Positions 41,878 to 50,819 of a stretch of DNA of 64,000 nucleotides are shown here, piece by piece (the stretch's first letter is position 1; each line of letters starts with the position of its first letter). The translations under genes were made by a program, and so were the position numbers. The DNA comes from DATBVX01 sp035263105 (GTDB taxonomy: Bacteria > Pseudomonadota > Gammaproteobacteria > Steroidobacterales > Steroidobacteraceae), in NCBI GenBank assembly GCA_035263105.1, contig DATFRO010000061.1, forward strand, positions 52,310 to 116,309, given 5' to 3'. Under the pieces are notes generated by a model that ran no database searches, was not told the DNA's origin, and saw only the letters and a program-made list of their open reading frames with translations.

Positions 41878-44601
41878 ATGCCGAGCATCAACCGCGAGCG
41901 CTGGCAACAGATCAGTGAGCACCTGGATCGTGCATTCGATCTGCCGGAGCCTGAGCGTGCGGCGTGGCTGGCGGAGCTGCGCCGCACCGATCCCGACACG
42001 GGCAATCGCGTGGCGGCCATGCTCGCAGCCCGGGAGCGTCGCGAGTTCCCCAACTTCCTCGCGGAGCCTGCGTGCGTAGCGCCTGAGCCGCCCACACCGC
42101 TGCCACTCGCCGGACGCCGCGTAGGGCCGTATCTCATCGAGTCGGAGATCGGCCAGGGCGGCATGGGCGTCGTGTGGCGCGCGAAGCGCGCCGACGGTCG
42201 CTTCGAGGGCACGGTCGCGCTCAAGTTCGTGCACCTCGCCGCGTCCGGACGTGCCGCGGAGGAGCGCTTCCGCCACGAGGGGCACCTGCTCGGCAGGCTC
42301 AATCACCCGCACATCGCGCGCTTGCTCGATGCGGGCGTGTTCGAGGAAGCGCATCCGTACCTGGTCCTCGAATACGTCGAGGGCGTACCGATCGATGCGT
42401 ACTGCGAACGCGAGAACCTCGGCATCGCGGCGCGCGTGGCGCTGTTTCTCGATGTGCTGCAGGCCGTCGCCCATGCTCACAGTCATCTCGTCGTTCACCG
42501 CGACCTCAAGCCCTCGAACCTGATCGTCACGCCGGACGGCACGGTGAAGCTCCTCGACTTCGGTATCGCGAAACTGCTCGACGATGCGAGCGGCGCGCTC
42601 GCGCCGGCTTCCCGTCAATCAACCGTATGGGCACTGACGCCGCAGTACGCCGCACCGGAACAGTTGCTGGGGCAGCCGATCACGACCGCGACCGACGTGT
42701 ATGCGCTCGGACTCGTGTTGTACCTGCTGTTGACCGGCGCGCATCCGGTGCCAGTGGAGAGTCGCTCGACCGCCGAGCTGGTGACCGCGATCACGACGCA
42801 GGAGCCGCCGCGCGCCTCAAAGACGGTGCGTGACTCGGCGAGCCGGCGTCGGGCGCTGGAGGGAGACCTCGACAACATCCTCGCCAAGGCCCTCAAGAAA
42901 GACGCGGCGGAGCGCTACGCCGGCGTGAGCGCCTTCGCGGACGATCTGCGCCGCTTCCTGCGTCGCGAGCCGGTGCAGGCCCGTCCCGACACGGTCACCT
43001 ATCGCGTCACCAAGTTCGTCCAGCGCCACCGTGGCGGCGTGCTGGTCTCCGCGCTGGCGTTGGCCGCGCTGATCGTGACCAGCGCGGTAGCGGTCTGGCA
43101 GATGATCGAGGCGCGCGAACAGCGCGATCTCGCGCAATTCGAGGCGCGCAGAGTGAGTGCCCAGAGTGAGCTCACGGAATTCCTGCTCGGCGATAGTCTC
43201 GGCCGTTCGCCGGATGAGGTGGCTCGCCAACGCCTGGATCGGGCCCGCGAGATGCTGCGGCACCGGTTTCGGACCGAGCCGCTGATCGAGGCGCGACTCC
43301 TCCTGGCCTTGTCCGGCCGCTATCTCGATCGCGGGGACTACACAGGTGGGATGGCGACCTTGCGCGAGGCCGAGTCGATCGCCCGCGCCGTCGACGACCC
43401 GCAACTCAACGCGGATATCGCGTGCGGCCGCGCGCAGGACGAGGTCGATGCCGGCGATCTCGCCACGGCCCGGCGTCAGCTCGACGTCGGGCTAGCCAAC
43501 ATGGGCCGCATGAGCGCGGTGCCGGCCGGGCTCGCCGCCGAGTGTGCCATCGGAACTGCCTACCTGGCGCAGAGCCAGGGTGATCTCGCGCGAGCTGTCT
43601 CCGGCTTGTGGAGCGCGGTGCATGACCTCGAGCGCGCGGGCATGAAGCCCACTGCGCGCTACCAGAGCGTCGCCAACGAGCTCTCGCGCACGCTTAATAT
43701 GACCGGCGAGTACCGCAGTTCGTGGGAAGTGCAGCGCCAGGTCCTGGCACGCGCGGCAGATCTCGGCCGGACGGATACCGCGGGGTATTTCGCAGAAGTG
43801 AGCGTCGGCAGCAGCGGCCTGCGCGGCGGCGGACAGCCCAGGCATGCGGCCGAGCTGATCGATGAAACATTGACTCGTGCGCGCCAGGCGGGTGCGGGCT
43901 TCGAGCCGCCGTACTACCTGCAGGGCGGGCGGGCGATGGATCGGTTGGCGATGGGTGCGCTCGACGGGACGGAAGCCGCGCTCGACGCGGCGGCGCAGGC
44001 CTCGGAGCAGGCGGGCGCATCGGCTTTTGCGCTTGCCTATCGCGCAGCGGCCCTGGAGGCCGCTGTGACGAAGCAGGACCTGACCTCTGCGCAGGCACAC
44101 TGGGAGGTCCTTGCACCGACCGCGGCGAAACTCAATGCCAACTCGACCCCAGGGCGGGACGGGGTGGTACTGCTGCTCGCGCACGCACGTCTCGACCTGG
44201 CCGAAGGCCACACAACCGAAGGCGCGCGGTTACTGGAGCAGGCAGGGGCGGCGGTCGATGCGCGCCATCAGCCATTCGATGCTCAGCGGCGCGAGGTTGA
44301 GCTGTTGCGCACGGAACTCGCGTTCGCGACCCGCGAGTACGCCGAGTCGCTGCGGCACGCGCAGACGACGCTCGACCTGGCGCGCAGGGAAGCGGTCGAT
44401 CCAGCCTCTTCCGCGTGGATCGGCGAGGCGCTCGTCTGGCGTGCGCGCGACGAAGAAGCACTGGGCCGGGCACGGGAGGCGGCGGCGAGTGCGCGCGAAG
44501 CGCTGCCCCATCTTGAACAGAACCTGGATTCAAGGCATATCCTGATCACTGAGGCCAGGAGGCTCCTGAACGAGAACACCGCGAAGGCCCACGCCACCTG
44601 A
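41878..44601 (+). CDS. Membrane Ser/Thr protein kinase with TPR-like extracytoplasmic region
   Basis: A 907-residue bacterial Hanks-type kinase. An N-terminal helical module (about 1-70) precedes the kinase domain: glycine loop from Gly92 (GQGGMGVVW), Lys116, catalytic HRD at 207-209, DFG from Asp227, and the APEQLLG and DVYALGLVLYLLL motifs. One transmembrane segment lies near 388-410. The remaining 490 residues are alpha-helical with degenerate tetratricopeptide repeats, presumably outside the cytoplasmic membrane. The N-terminal helical module is shared with the kinase at 63555. By analogy with ECF43 systems it may activate sigma factor copy 1. Confidence 0.9.
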   Translation: MPSINRERWQQISEHLDRAFDLPEPERAAWLAELRRTDPDTGNRVAAMLAARERREFPNFLAEPACVAPEPPTPLPLAGRRVGPYLIESEIGQGGMGVVWRAKRADGRFEGTVALKFVHLAASGRAAEERFRHEGHLLGRLNHPHIARLLDAGVFEEAHPYLVLEYVEGVPIDAYCERENLGIAARVALFLDVLQAVAHAHSHLVVHRDLKPSNLIVTPDGTVKLLDFGIAKLLDDASGALAPASRQSTVWALTPQYAAPEQLLGQPITTATDVYALGLVLYLLLTGAHPVPVESRSTAELVTAITTQEPPRASKTVRDSASRRRALEGDLDNILAKALKKDAAERYAGVSAFADDLRRFLRREPVQARPDTVTYRVTKFVQRHRGGVLVSALALAALIVTSAVAVWQMIEAREQRDLAQFEARRVSAQSELTEFLLGDSLGRSPDEVARQRLDRAREMLRHRFRTEPLIEARLLLALSGRYLDRGDYTGGMATLREAESIARAVDDPQLNADIACGRAQDEVDAGDLATARRQLDVGLANMGRMSAVPAGLAAECAIGTAYLAQSQGDLARAVSGLWSAVHDLERAGMKPTARYQSVANELSRTLNMTGEYRSSWEVQRQVLARAADLGRTDTAGYFAEVSVGSSGLRGGGQPRHAAELIDETLTRARQAGAGFEPPYYLQGGRAMDRLAMGALDGTEAALDAAAQASEQAGASAFALAYRAAALEAAVTKQDLTSAQAHWEVLAPTAAKLNANSTPGRDGVVLLLAHARLDLAEGHTTEGARLLEQAGAAVDARHQPFDAQRREVELLRTELAFATREYAESLRHAQTTLDLARREAVDPASSAWIGEALVWRARDEEALGRAREAAASAREALPHLEQNLDSRHILITEARRLLNENTAKAHAT

Positions 44602-44610
44602 AGGACCCAC

Positions 44611-45732
44611 ATGACCCAGGGCACCGACCGCGTCAGCTCCGACGCCGCGCCACTTCGCCGCTTTCCCGGCGTCATCCTCGCCCTCGCCGCGAGCTGCCTG
44701 GTTCTCCACACCGCCAGCGCCCAGGCCCCACCGTCACTCGTTGGGCCGCCGGATAAGCCGGCCGGCACGTACGAGCGCATCACGGTGCACGGCGAGTCGC
44801 TGGTCGGGAATCTCGAAGGCGATTCGCCCGACCGCAAAGTCTCGGTGTACCTGCCGCCGGACTATGCGAAGCATCCGCAGGCGCGCTTCCCGGTGCTCTA
44901 CCTGCTGCACGGATTCACCGACTCCGACGCCCTCTGGTTCGGCTTGCTGCGCAAGCATTTCGTCAACGTGCAGCGCTCCGCGGATCAAGCCTTCGCCGCC
45001 GGCGCGATGCAAATGATCATCGTGATGCCCGATGCGCTCACGAAATACCTGGGGAGCATGTATTCGAGCTCGCCGACCATCGGCAACTGGGAGGGCTTCA
45101 TCACCGAGGACCTGGTGAACTACATCGATGCGCACTACCGCACCATCCCGCAGCGGGCGAGCCGCGGACTGGCGGGCCATTCGATGGGCGGCTACGGCAC
45201 GATCCGCATCGGCATGAAATACCCGCAGGTGTTCTCGAGCCTGTACGCGATGAATCCCTGCTGTCTCGGCGCCTTCCTCGCGCCGGATCCCGAAGTGCTC
45301 ACGCGCGCGCAAAGCATCACGACCGACGAGCAGATCGCCGCCGCCGACTTCCTGACGAAGGCACTGCTCGCCTCGGGTGCCGCCTGGTCGCCGAACCCGC
45401 ACAACGCGCCGCACTTCTTCGACCTGCCGGTCGCCGACGGCAAGCTAGTGCCGGAGACTCTCATCAAGTGGGCCGCGAACGCACCGCTGACGATGGTGTA
45501 CCAGTACATCCCGAACCTGAAGCGCTTCGATGCGATTGCGTTCGATGCCGGTGACAAGGACATGTTCGGAATACCGGAGACCGTGCGTGCACTCGATGGG
45601 GTGTTGAACGACTACGGTGTCTCACACACGTTCGAGATGTACGAAGGCGATCACGTCAACCGGGTCGCCGACCGGCTCGCCACGAAAGTCCTGCCGTTCT
45701 TTACTCAGCACCTGAAGAACACCGGGAAGTGA
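44611..45732 (+). CDS. Exported esterase (PF00756-type alpha/beta hydrolase)
   Basis: A 373-residue protein with a signal peptide (hydrophobic core about 20-34, cleavage near Ala-Ser-Ala-Gln). The family signature VLYLLHGFTDSD, nucleophile elbow GHSMGGYG and a late His in EGDHVN are present; the layout is that of Putative-esterase/S-formylglutathione hydrolase-type enzymes. The nucleophile sits in a context like that of enterochelin and feruloyl esterases; the substrate is unknown. It follows the kinase by nine bases and its TGA overlaps the next gene (GTGA), so it belongs to the signalling operon. Confidence 0.85.
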   Translation: MTQGTDRVSSDAAPLRRFPGVILALAASCLVLHTASAQAPPSLVGPPDKPAGTYERITVHGESLVGNLEGDSPDRKVSVYLPPDYAKHPQARFPVLYLLHGFTDSDALWFGLLRKHFVNVQRSADQAFAAGAMQMIIVMPDALTKYLGSMYSSSPTIGNWEGFITEDLVNYIDAHYRTIPQRASRGLAGHSMGGYGTIRIGMKYPQVFSSLYAMNPCCLGAFLAPDPEVLTRAQSITTDEQIAAADFLTKALLASGAAWSPNPHNAPHFFDLPVADGKLVPETLIKWAANAPLTMVYQYIPNLKRFDAIAFDAGDKDMFGIPETVRALDGVLNDYGVSHTFEMYEGDHVNRVADRLATKVLPFFTQHLKNTGK

Positions 45733-48164
45733 CGATCTCGGAGCCTCGCCCTCCGGCATCGATGCCGGCACCAGCGACCCGAATGGCGCGCGGGTTTCGC
45801 ACGGTTCGCGGGCGGATGCTGTTCTGGATTCTCGCTGCGGCGCTGCCCATCTATGCGGGCGCCCTGTACATGTCGTACCAGGAGACAGCGGCGCGGCTCG
45901 AGACCGGAGCGCAACGCGACGCGGATGAGCTGGCGGCGCGACTGGCCGCGGGGCTCGATGCAGTCATACGTCCGATCCAGGGCGGTGTACTGACGGTCGC
46001 CTACCAGCTCGAGGAAGTGAGCCCGCCGCCGGCGCAATACCTGCAGCGCATCCGCGGCATCCTCGAAGCATGGCCGGACGTCTACGGCTCCACCATTGCT
46101 GCGGAAGTTGCCGGCGAGGGTGCAAGCAGCAAGCCGTTCGCCCCATACCTCTACCGCCACAATGGCGAGATCGCGTACTCGGACCTCGCGACTGAAAGCT
46201 ACGCCTACCGCGAGCAGCCGTGGTATCGCCATCCGGCCGACACCGGCCGGCCTGTCTGGTCGGCGCCGTACTTCGACGCCGGCGGAGGCGAGACCTGGAT
46301 GGTGACCTACTCGGTGCCGTTCTATCGCAAGCTTCCCGACGCGCGACGGATCATGGCCGGCGTGGTGACCGCGGACCTCGATCTGAAGTGGGTACAAGGC
46401 GCAAGCGCAACCGCCACGCTGGGACCCATCGGGATGGGGTGGCTGTCTTCGCCGCCGGCGACCGAACCGTTCGTCGCGCCGATCGGCGCGACCGCGAGCC
46501 GCATCGAACAGTTCGACCGCTCGATGAACGAGAAGGCGATTCGCGCCTTCGGCGAGGAAATGCTCGGACGCAACGAAACCTTCAGGCTCCTGCCTCGCGG
46601 CCTCACCGCCAAACCCGCCTACCTCGCCGTCCGTAACCTGCAGACACTCGGTTGGCGACTGATGCTCGTGATCCCTCGCAGCGAGCTGCTTGCCGAAGCA
46701 CGCGTTCTCCTCGAACGACAACTGCTCCTGGGAGCGATCGGCCTCGGCATCCTGATCGCCGCGATCTTCCTGGTGGCCGCACGCGTGACCCGTCCGATTC
46801 GTGCCCTGGCAGAGGCGGTGGGCAGGGCGAGTGAGGAGGACCTCGACTTTCGTTTGCCGGAGGCGAGCAGACGCGATGAGGTCGGGGTGCTGACCGAGGC
46901 GCTCCGACGCATGCGCGATTCGCTCCAGACCCACATCCAGCTGCGCGCCGAGAGCCTGGCCGAGCAGGCGCGGCTCACGCACGAACTTCAGATCGCGGCC
47001 AGCATTCAGCAGTCCATGCTCCCGCAACGCAGCTCCGCCGCGCATCTGCCGCCCGCAGCACGCGTGGCGGCCGCCCTGCTGCCTGCGAAACAGGTGGGCG
47101 GGGACCTCTACGACTACTTCGCGCGGCGCGATGGGACGATTCTCTTCGCGATCGGCGATGTCTCGGACAAGGGAATCCCGGCGGCACTCTTCATGGCGCG
47201 GCTCTCGGCCCTGCTCAGGGTGCTCGGCGCCGAGGGGGAGCTGCCGGATCGCCTGCTCGCGGGCATCAACGCGCGGCTGGTCGATGGCAATGAAGCGTGC
47301 ATGTTCGTGACCGTGGGCTGTGGGCTCCTCGACCTGGACACGGGACGGATCCAGTACGCGAGCGCGGGACACGAGCCGCCCCTGCTGCGCGAGCTGGAGG
47401 GCACGGTGAGACCGTGGGTCGGGGAGGGCGGGCCGGCGATCGGCATCGAAGCGTCCGGAGATTATCGATTGCGCGAAGGGTTCATCGCGCCCGGTGATAC
47501 TCTGGTGTTGTTCACGGACGGGGTGACCGAAGCGGAAGCCGAGGATGGCTCGTTGTTCGGTATCGATCGCCTCAGTGCCCTGCTCCAGGAGGCTCCCGAA
47601 GGCGAGCCGGCAATGTTGGTTCAGCGAATCGTCGATACGGTGGCGGCACATGCATCCGGCTTTCACGCGACGGACGATCTCACGGTGATGGCCGTGTGCC
47701 TCAGCCCGTCCGGAGTGATCGCGCGGCGCGAAGCAAACGCCGCGCATTGGCTCATTCGGCCCGAAATTTCCGCGGCTGGCGTGCGGCAAACGCAGCACTG
47801 GCTGCACGCGATCCTGGCCTCGCGCGAGGTCGCGCTGGACCGGACCGGTGAGGTGGAATTGATCGCGGAGGAGTTGCTCACCAACACCATTCGCGCCGGC
47901 GGCTCGCAGGGCCGTGACCTCGATCTTTCAGTGGAGTGTGCGTTGACGCCCGCCGAGATCGTGTTGACGGTGCGCGATGACGGCCCGCGGTTCAACCCGC
48001 TCGAGCAGCGGGATCCGGACCTCGAGGCCGATATCGCGGATCGCAGCGTCGGCGGCCTCGGCGTTCTCATCGTCAAGCAGCTGGCCGACGCTTGCCGGTA
48101 CTCGCACGTGGATGGCCGCAACGTCCTGGAAATCCGCCTGCGCCGCGCGCCTGGCGCGACCTGA
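45729..48164 (+). CDS. Membrane sensor: dCache-HAMP-SpoIIE phosphatase fused to RsbW-like ATPase
   Basis: An 811-residue protein. Order: transmembrane helix (about 29-48), periplasmic dCache-like sensor (about 55-320, with YSDLATESYAYREQPWYR), second helix (about 332-352), HAMP (TRPIRALAEAVGRAS), coiled coil, SpoIIE/PP2C phosphatase (GGDLYDYF, IGDVSDKGIPAALFMA, FTDGVTEAE, DDLTVM with the metal-binding Asp residues) and a C-terminal HATPase_c (IAEELLTNTIRAG, GGLGVLIV). It is an RsbU/RsbW fusion: phosphatase and kinase for a STAS protein in one chain, as in HsbR. The STAS gene follows by nine bases. GTG 45729 overlaps the esterase stop. Confidence 0.88.
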   Translation: MTISEPRPPASMPAPATRMARGFRTVRGRMLFWILAAALPIYAGALYMSYQETAARLETGAQRDADELAARLAAGLDAVIRPIQGGVLTVAYQLEEVSPPPAQYLQRIRGILEAWPDVYGSTIAAEVAGEGASSKPFAPYLYRHNGEIAYSDLATESYAYREQPWYRHPADTGRPVWSAPYFDAGGGETWMVTYSVPFYRKLPDARRIMAGVVTADLDLKWVQGASATATLGPIGMGWLSSPPATEPFVAPIGATASRIEQFDRSMNEKAIRAFGEEMLGRNETFRLLPRGLTAKPAYLAVRNLQTLGWRLMLVIPRSELLAEARVLLERQLLLGAIGLGILIAAIFLVAARVTRPIRALAEAVGRASEEDLDFRLPEASRRDEVGVLTEALRRMRDSLQTHIQLRAESLAEQARLTHELQIAASIQQSMLPQRSSAAHLPPAARVAAALLPAKQVGGDLYDYFARRDGTILFAIGDVSDKGIPAALFMARLSALLRVLGAEGELPDRLLAGINARLVDGNEACMFVTVGCGLLDLDTGRIQYASAGHEPPLLRELEGTVRPWVGEGGPAIGIEASGDYRLREGFIAPGDTLVLFTDGVTEAEAEDGSLFGIDRLSALLQEAPEGEPAMLVQRIVDTVAAHASGFHATDDLTVMAVCLSPSGVIARREANAAHWLIRPEISAAGVRQTQHWLHAILASREVALDRTGEVELIAEELLTNTIRAGGSQGRDLDLSVECALTPAEIVLTVRDDGPRFNPLEQRDPDLEADIADRSVGGLGVLIVKQLADACRYSHVDGRNVLEIRLRRAPGAT

Positions 48165-48173
48165 GGTATTGCC

Positions 48174-48542
48174 ATGTCACTCAAGATTGCAGAGCGCTCG
48201 AACCCGCCGACGATCACGCTCACCGGGCGGCTCGACACCGCCACGGCGCCGCAACTGGACGAGGTGCTGAATCGCGTGCTCGCGCGCGCCGGCATTACGC
48301 GTCTGGTGTTCGACCTGAGCGGGCTCGACTATCTGAGCAGCGCCGGCATTCGTTGCTTCGTGCGCGCACGCAAGGCGATCGAGCCCGGCGGTGGCAAGGT
48401 CGCGCTCATCAATCCGCAGCCGGCGGTGCAGAAAGTGCTGGACATCGTGAAGGCGGTTCCGCGCGGCGGCATCTTCAAGAGCATCGCGGAGCTCGATGAG
48501 TACCTGGACGCGATGCAGAAACAGGTGCGCGATCCGGATTGA
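48174..48542 (+). CDS. STAS-domain anti-sigma factor antagonist
   Basis: A 122-residue single STAS domain: LTGRLDTATAPQLDEVL at the N-terminus and LSGLDYLSSAGIRCFV with the conserved phosphorylatable serine pair. It is the size and shape of RsbV/SpoIIAA/HsbA. The protein upstream carries both the phosphatase and kinase activities expected to control its phosphorylation, so the three domains make a complete switch. Which protein it captures (an anti-sigma factor or other target) is not encoded nearby as a recognisable stand-alone gene. Confidence 0.9.
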   Translation: MSLKIAERSNPPTITLTGRLDTATAPQLDEVLNRVLARAGITRLVFDLSGLDYLSSAGIRCFVRARKAIEPGGGKVALINPQPAVQKVLDIVKAVPRGGIFKSIAELDEYLDAMQKQVRDPD

Positions 48543-48555
48543 TCGTGAGGTTCCG

Positions 48556-49803
48556 ATGGCCGCCAACGCCATGACACCCGCAACGCCACGCAGCGCCGAA
48601 TCGCTCATCGCAGAGGCGAGGCAGATCGCCGCCGAGCTGCGCCAGCAGCAGGACGAGAACGACGCGCGCGGCTTCTATTCCGAGGCGATTCACCGCCGGC
48701 TGCTCGAAGGCGGGTTCTATCGCATCCTGCAGCCGAAGATGTTCGGTGGCCTGGGGCTGGACTGCGAGACCTACGTGCGCGTGATCATGGAGCTGTCGCG
48801 CGGCCATCCGGCGAGCGGCTGGTGCTACACGCTCGCGTCCTCGCACGCGATCGTGCTGGCCGCGTGTTTCAGCGAACAGACGCAGCGTGAGATCTTCGGA
48901 CCGACTGGCGACTTCCGCGCTGCGTATGCCGCGGGACCCGCCGGCCCGCCCAAGTTCGAGCGCGCGAACGGCGGCTACGTCGTGAGCGGCGTGTGGCCGT
49001 TCGCGTCGGGCATCCCGGTCTGCACGCACTTCTTCGGCGGCGCGGTGATTCCGAATGAAGCCGGGCAGCCGGTCGGGCTCGTGTTCCTGGTGCCGAAGGA
49101 GCAGGTGACGGTCCTGCCCGACTGGAGCGCGGACGTCGCGATGGGCATGCAGGGGAGCGGCTCGAACAGCGTGAAACTCAGCGACGTGTTCATTGCGGAT
49201 CGACACATCGCGCCGTCGCCGATCATGCGACTGTCCACGGAAGGCTTGCCGGACGGCACGCCGGGCACGCGCCTGCACCAGGACGGACTGTTCCTCGGGA
49301 TCATCTTCGGTTGGTTCAGTTGCGAGTTCGCAGCGATCTTCGCGGGCAGCGCGCGCGCGGCGTGCGAAGAGTACGAACGGCTCCTGCGCATCAAGCCAAG
49401 CTTCGCGGATCCCACGCGCAAGCGCATGGAGGAGCCGGAGTTCCAGAGGCTGTACGGTGAGGCGATGTGCGGCGCCGATGCGGCCGAGGCGCTGGCGCTC
49501 GCCGCCACACGTCTCTACATGCAGCAGTGTGACGGCTGGACGAAGCACCGCACGCCGATCACCGCGGAGGACACGATGCGGGTCTGGGGCATCTCGCGCG
49601 AGGGCAGTCGTGCCGCCTGCGATGCCATCGAGCTGATGTTTCATAGCGTGGGCGCCTCGGTGGTGCGTCGAGGCGAGCGCCTGCAACGCTATTTTCGGGA
49701 CGCGCAGATGTATCGCGTCCACTTCCAGTCTCAGGCGCACGGGCCGATGTTGCGCTCCCAGGTCACGCTCGGGATGCCGCTCGCCCCGCCGTTTCATCGC
49801 TGA
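48556..49803 (+). CDS. Acyl-CoA-dehydrogenase-like flavin oxidoreductase/monooxygenase
   Basis: A 415-residue protein with the acyl-CoA dehydrogenase fold: helical N-domain, middle beta-domain (SGVWPFASGIPVCTHFFGG) and a C-domain with HSVGASVVRR. The motif layout fits the PF08028 type-2 group that includes HsaA, DszC and HpaC-coupled hydroxylases. These take reduced flavin from a separate reductase and oxygenate or oxidise an aromatic or heterocyclic substrate; no reductase is adjacent. The start ATG 48556 follows GAGG and lies 13 bases after the STAS gene; it could be the output enzyme of the operon or an unrelated rider. Confidence 0.8.
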   Translation: MAANAMTPATPRSAESLIAEARQIAAELRQQQDENDARGFYSEAIHRRLLEGGFYRILQPKMFGGLGLDCETYVRVIMELSRGHPASGWCYTLASSHAIVLAACFSEQTQREIFGPTGDFRAAYAAGPAGPPKFERANGGYVVSGVWPFASGIPVCTHFFGGAVIPNEAGQPVGLVFLVPKEQVTVLPDWSADVAMGMQGSGSNSVKLSDVFIADRHIAPSPIMRLSTEGLPDGTPGTRLHQDGLFLGIIFGWFSCEFAAIFAGSARAACEEYERLLRIKPSFADPTRKRMEEPEFQRLYGEAMCGADAAEALALAATRLYMQQCDGWTKHRTPITAEDTMRVWGISREGSRAACDAIELMFHSVGASVVRRGERLQRYFRDAQMYRVHFQSQAHGPMLRSQVTLGMPLAPPFHR

Positions 49804-49877
49804 GCGGGCCGGGAACCAAAGCGAATCACGACAGCACCAACCTCCCGGGGTCCTGAGCCTCGTCGGGAAGAAATCAC

Positions 49878-50765
49878 ATGTGGCGAATCGCGGTTTTTCT
49901 GTCCTTGCTTGCGGGGCTCGTCGTCGCCGAGCGGCTCAATGCCGCGGACATCGATTGGCCCAGGATCGATCAGATCGTCGGCCGGCCCGGCACCTCCCAA
50001 CCCGGGGGTGTGCACAAGTTCGGTCTGCCGCGTTCGGATCTCGACGTCACCGTGGATGGCGTGCAGATCAAGCCGGCACTCGCGCTTGGCTCGTGGATCG
50101 CGTTTCAAGCGGCGAGCGACGGCGCAATGGCAATGGGCGATCTGGTGCTCACGGATGCCGAGATCAGCCCGGTCATGAAGCGCCTGGTCGATGACGGCTT
50201 CGAAATCAGCGCGATTCACAACCATCTGCTGCGCACCTCGATTCCGGTCTACTACATGCACATCGCGGGGCACGGTGATCCCGTGAAGCTGGCAACGACG
50301 CTTCACGAAGCGTTGGCGCTCAGCAAGACCCCGCTGAGCCCACCGGCGGCGTCGCCTCTGCCAACCATCGAGCTCGACACCGCGACGCTCGACAAGGCGC
50401 TCGGATTCAAGGGGAATCCGAATGGCGCCGTGTATCAGTTCGCGATCCCCCGGCCCGAGACCATCACTCAAGGCGGAATGTCGATTCCGCCGGCGATGGG
50501 GACGGCAATCGCCATCAACTTCCAGGGCACGGGCGCGGGCAAGGCGGCGATCTCGGGCGATTTCGTGTTGCTGGGGCGTGAAGTCAATCCGGTCCTGAGA
50601 GCCCTGCGAGGGAACGGGATCGAAGTGACCGCGCTTCACAGTCACATGATCGACGAGTCGCCCCATCTCTACTTCATGCACTTCTGGGCGAATGCCGATG
50701 CGGCGCAACTCGCACAGGCGCTTCGGGCGGCGCTGGATGTTACTGCCGTGAAGCGAGGAACCTAG
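49878..50765 (+). CDS. Exported DUF1259 (LppY/LpqO family) protein
   Basis: A 295-residue protein with a signal peptide (about 1-22) and two copies of a 120-residue DUF1259 unit. Each ends in a paired-histidine strand: SAIHNHLL with YYMHIAGHGD, and TALHSHMI with YFMHFWANAD. The paired His suggest a metal site in each half. Function is unknown. A 74-base gap separates it from the preceding gene, and it ends 54 bases before the convergent PLP enzyme. Confidence 0.82.
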   Translation: MWRIAVFLSLLAGLVVAERLNAADIDWPRIDQIVGRPGTSQPGGVHKFGLPRSDLDVTVDGVQIKPALALGSWIAFQAASDGAMAMGDLVLTDAEISPVMKRLVDDGFEISAIHNHLLRTSIPVYYMHIAGHGDPVKLATTLHEALALSKTPLSPPAASPLPTIELDTATLDKALGFKGNPNGAVYQFAIPRPETITQGGMSIPPAMGTAIAINFQGTGAGKAAISGDFVLLGREVNPVLRALRGNGIEVTALHSHMIDESPHLYFMHFWANADAAQLAQALRAALDVTAVKRGT

Positions 50766-50819
50766 CGCGCTTAGGGCGGCGCGGGATCATGCGGGAACGC
50801 GCGCAGGCCGAACTCCGAA

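Noticed and set aside
45705..47807. 700-codon minus-strand frame opposite the SpoIIE-type sensor gene
   Set aside because: Antisense shadow of a multi-domain protein with intact motifs.
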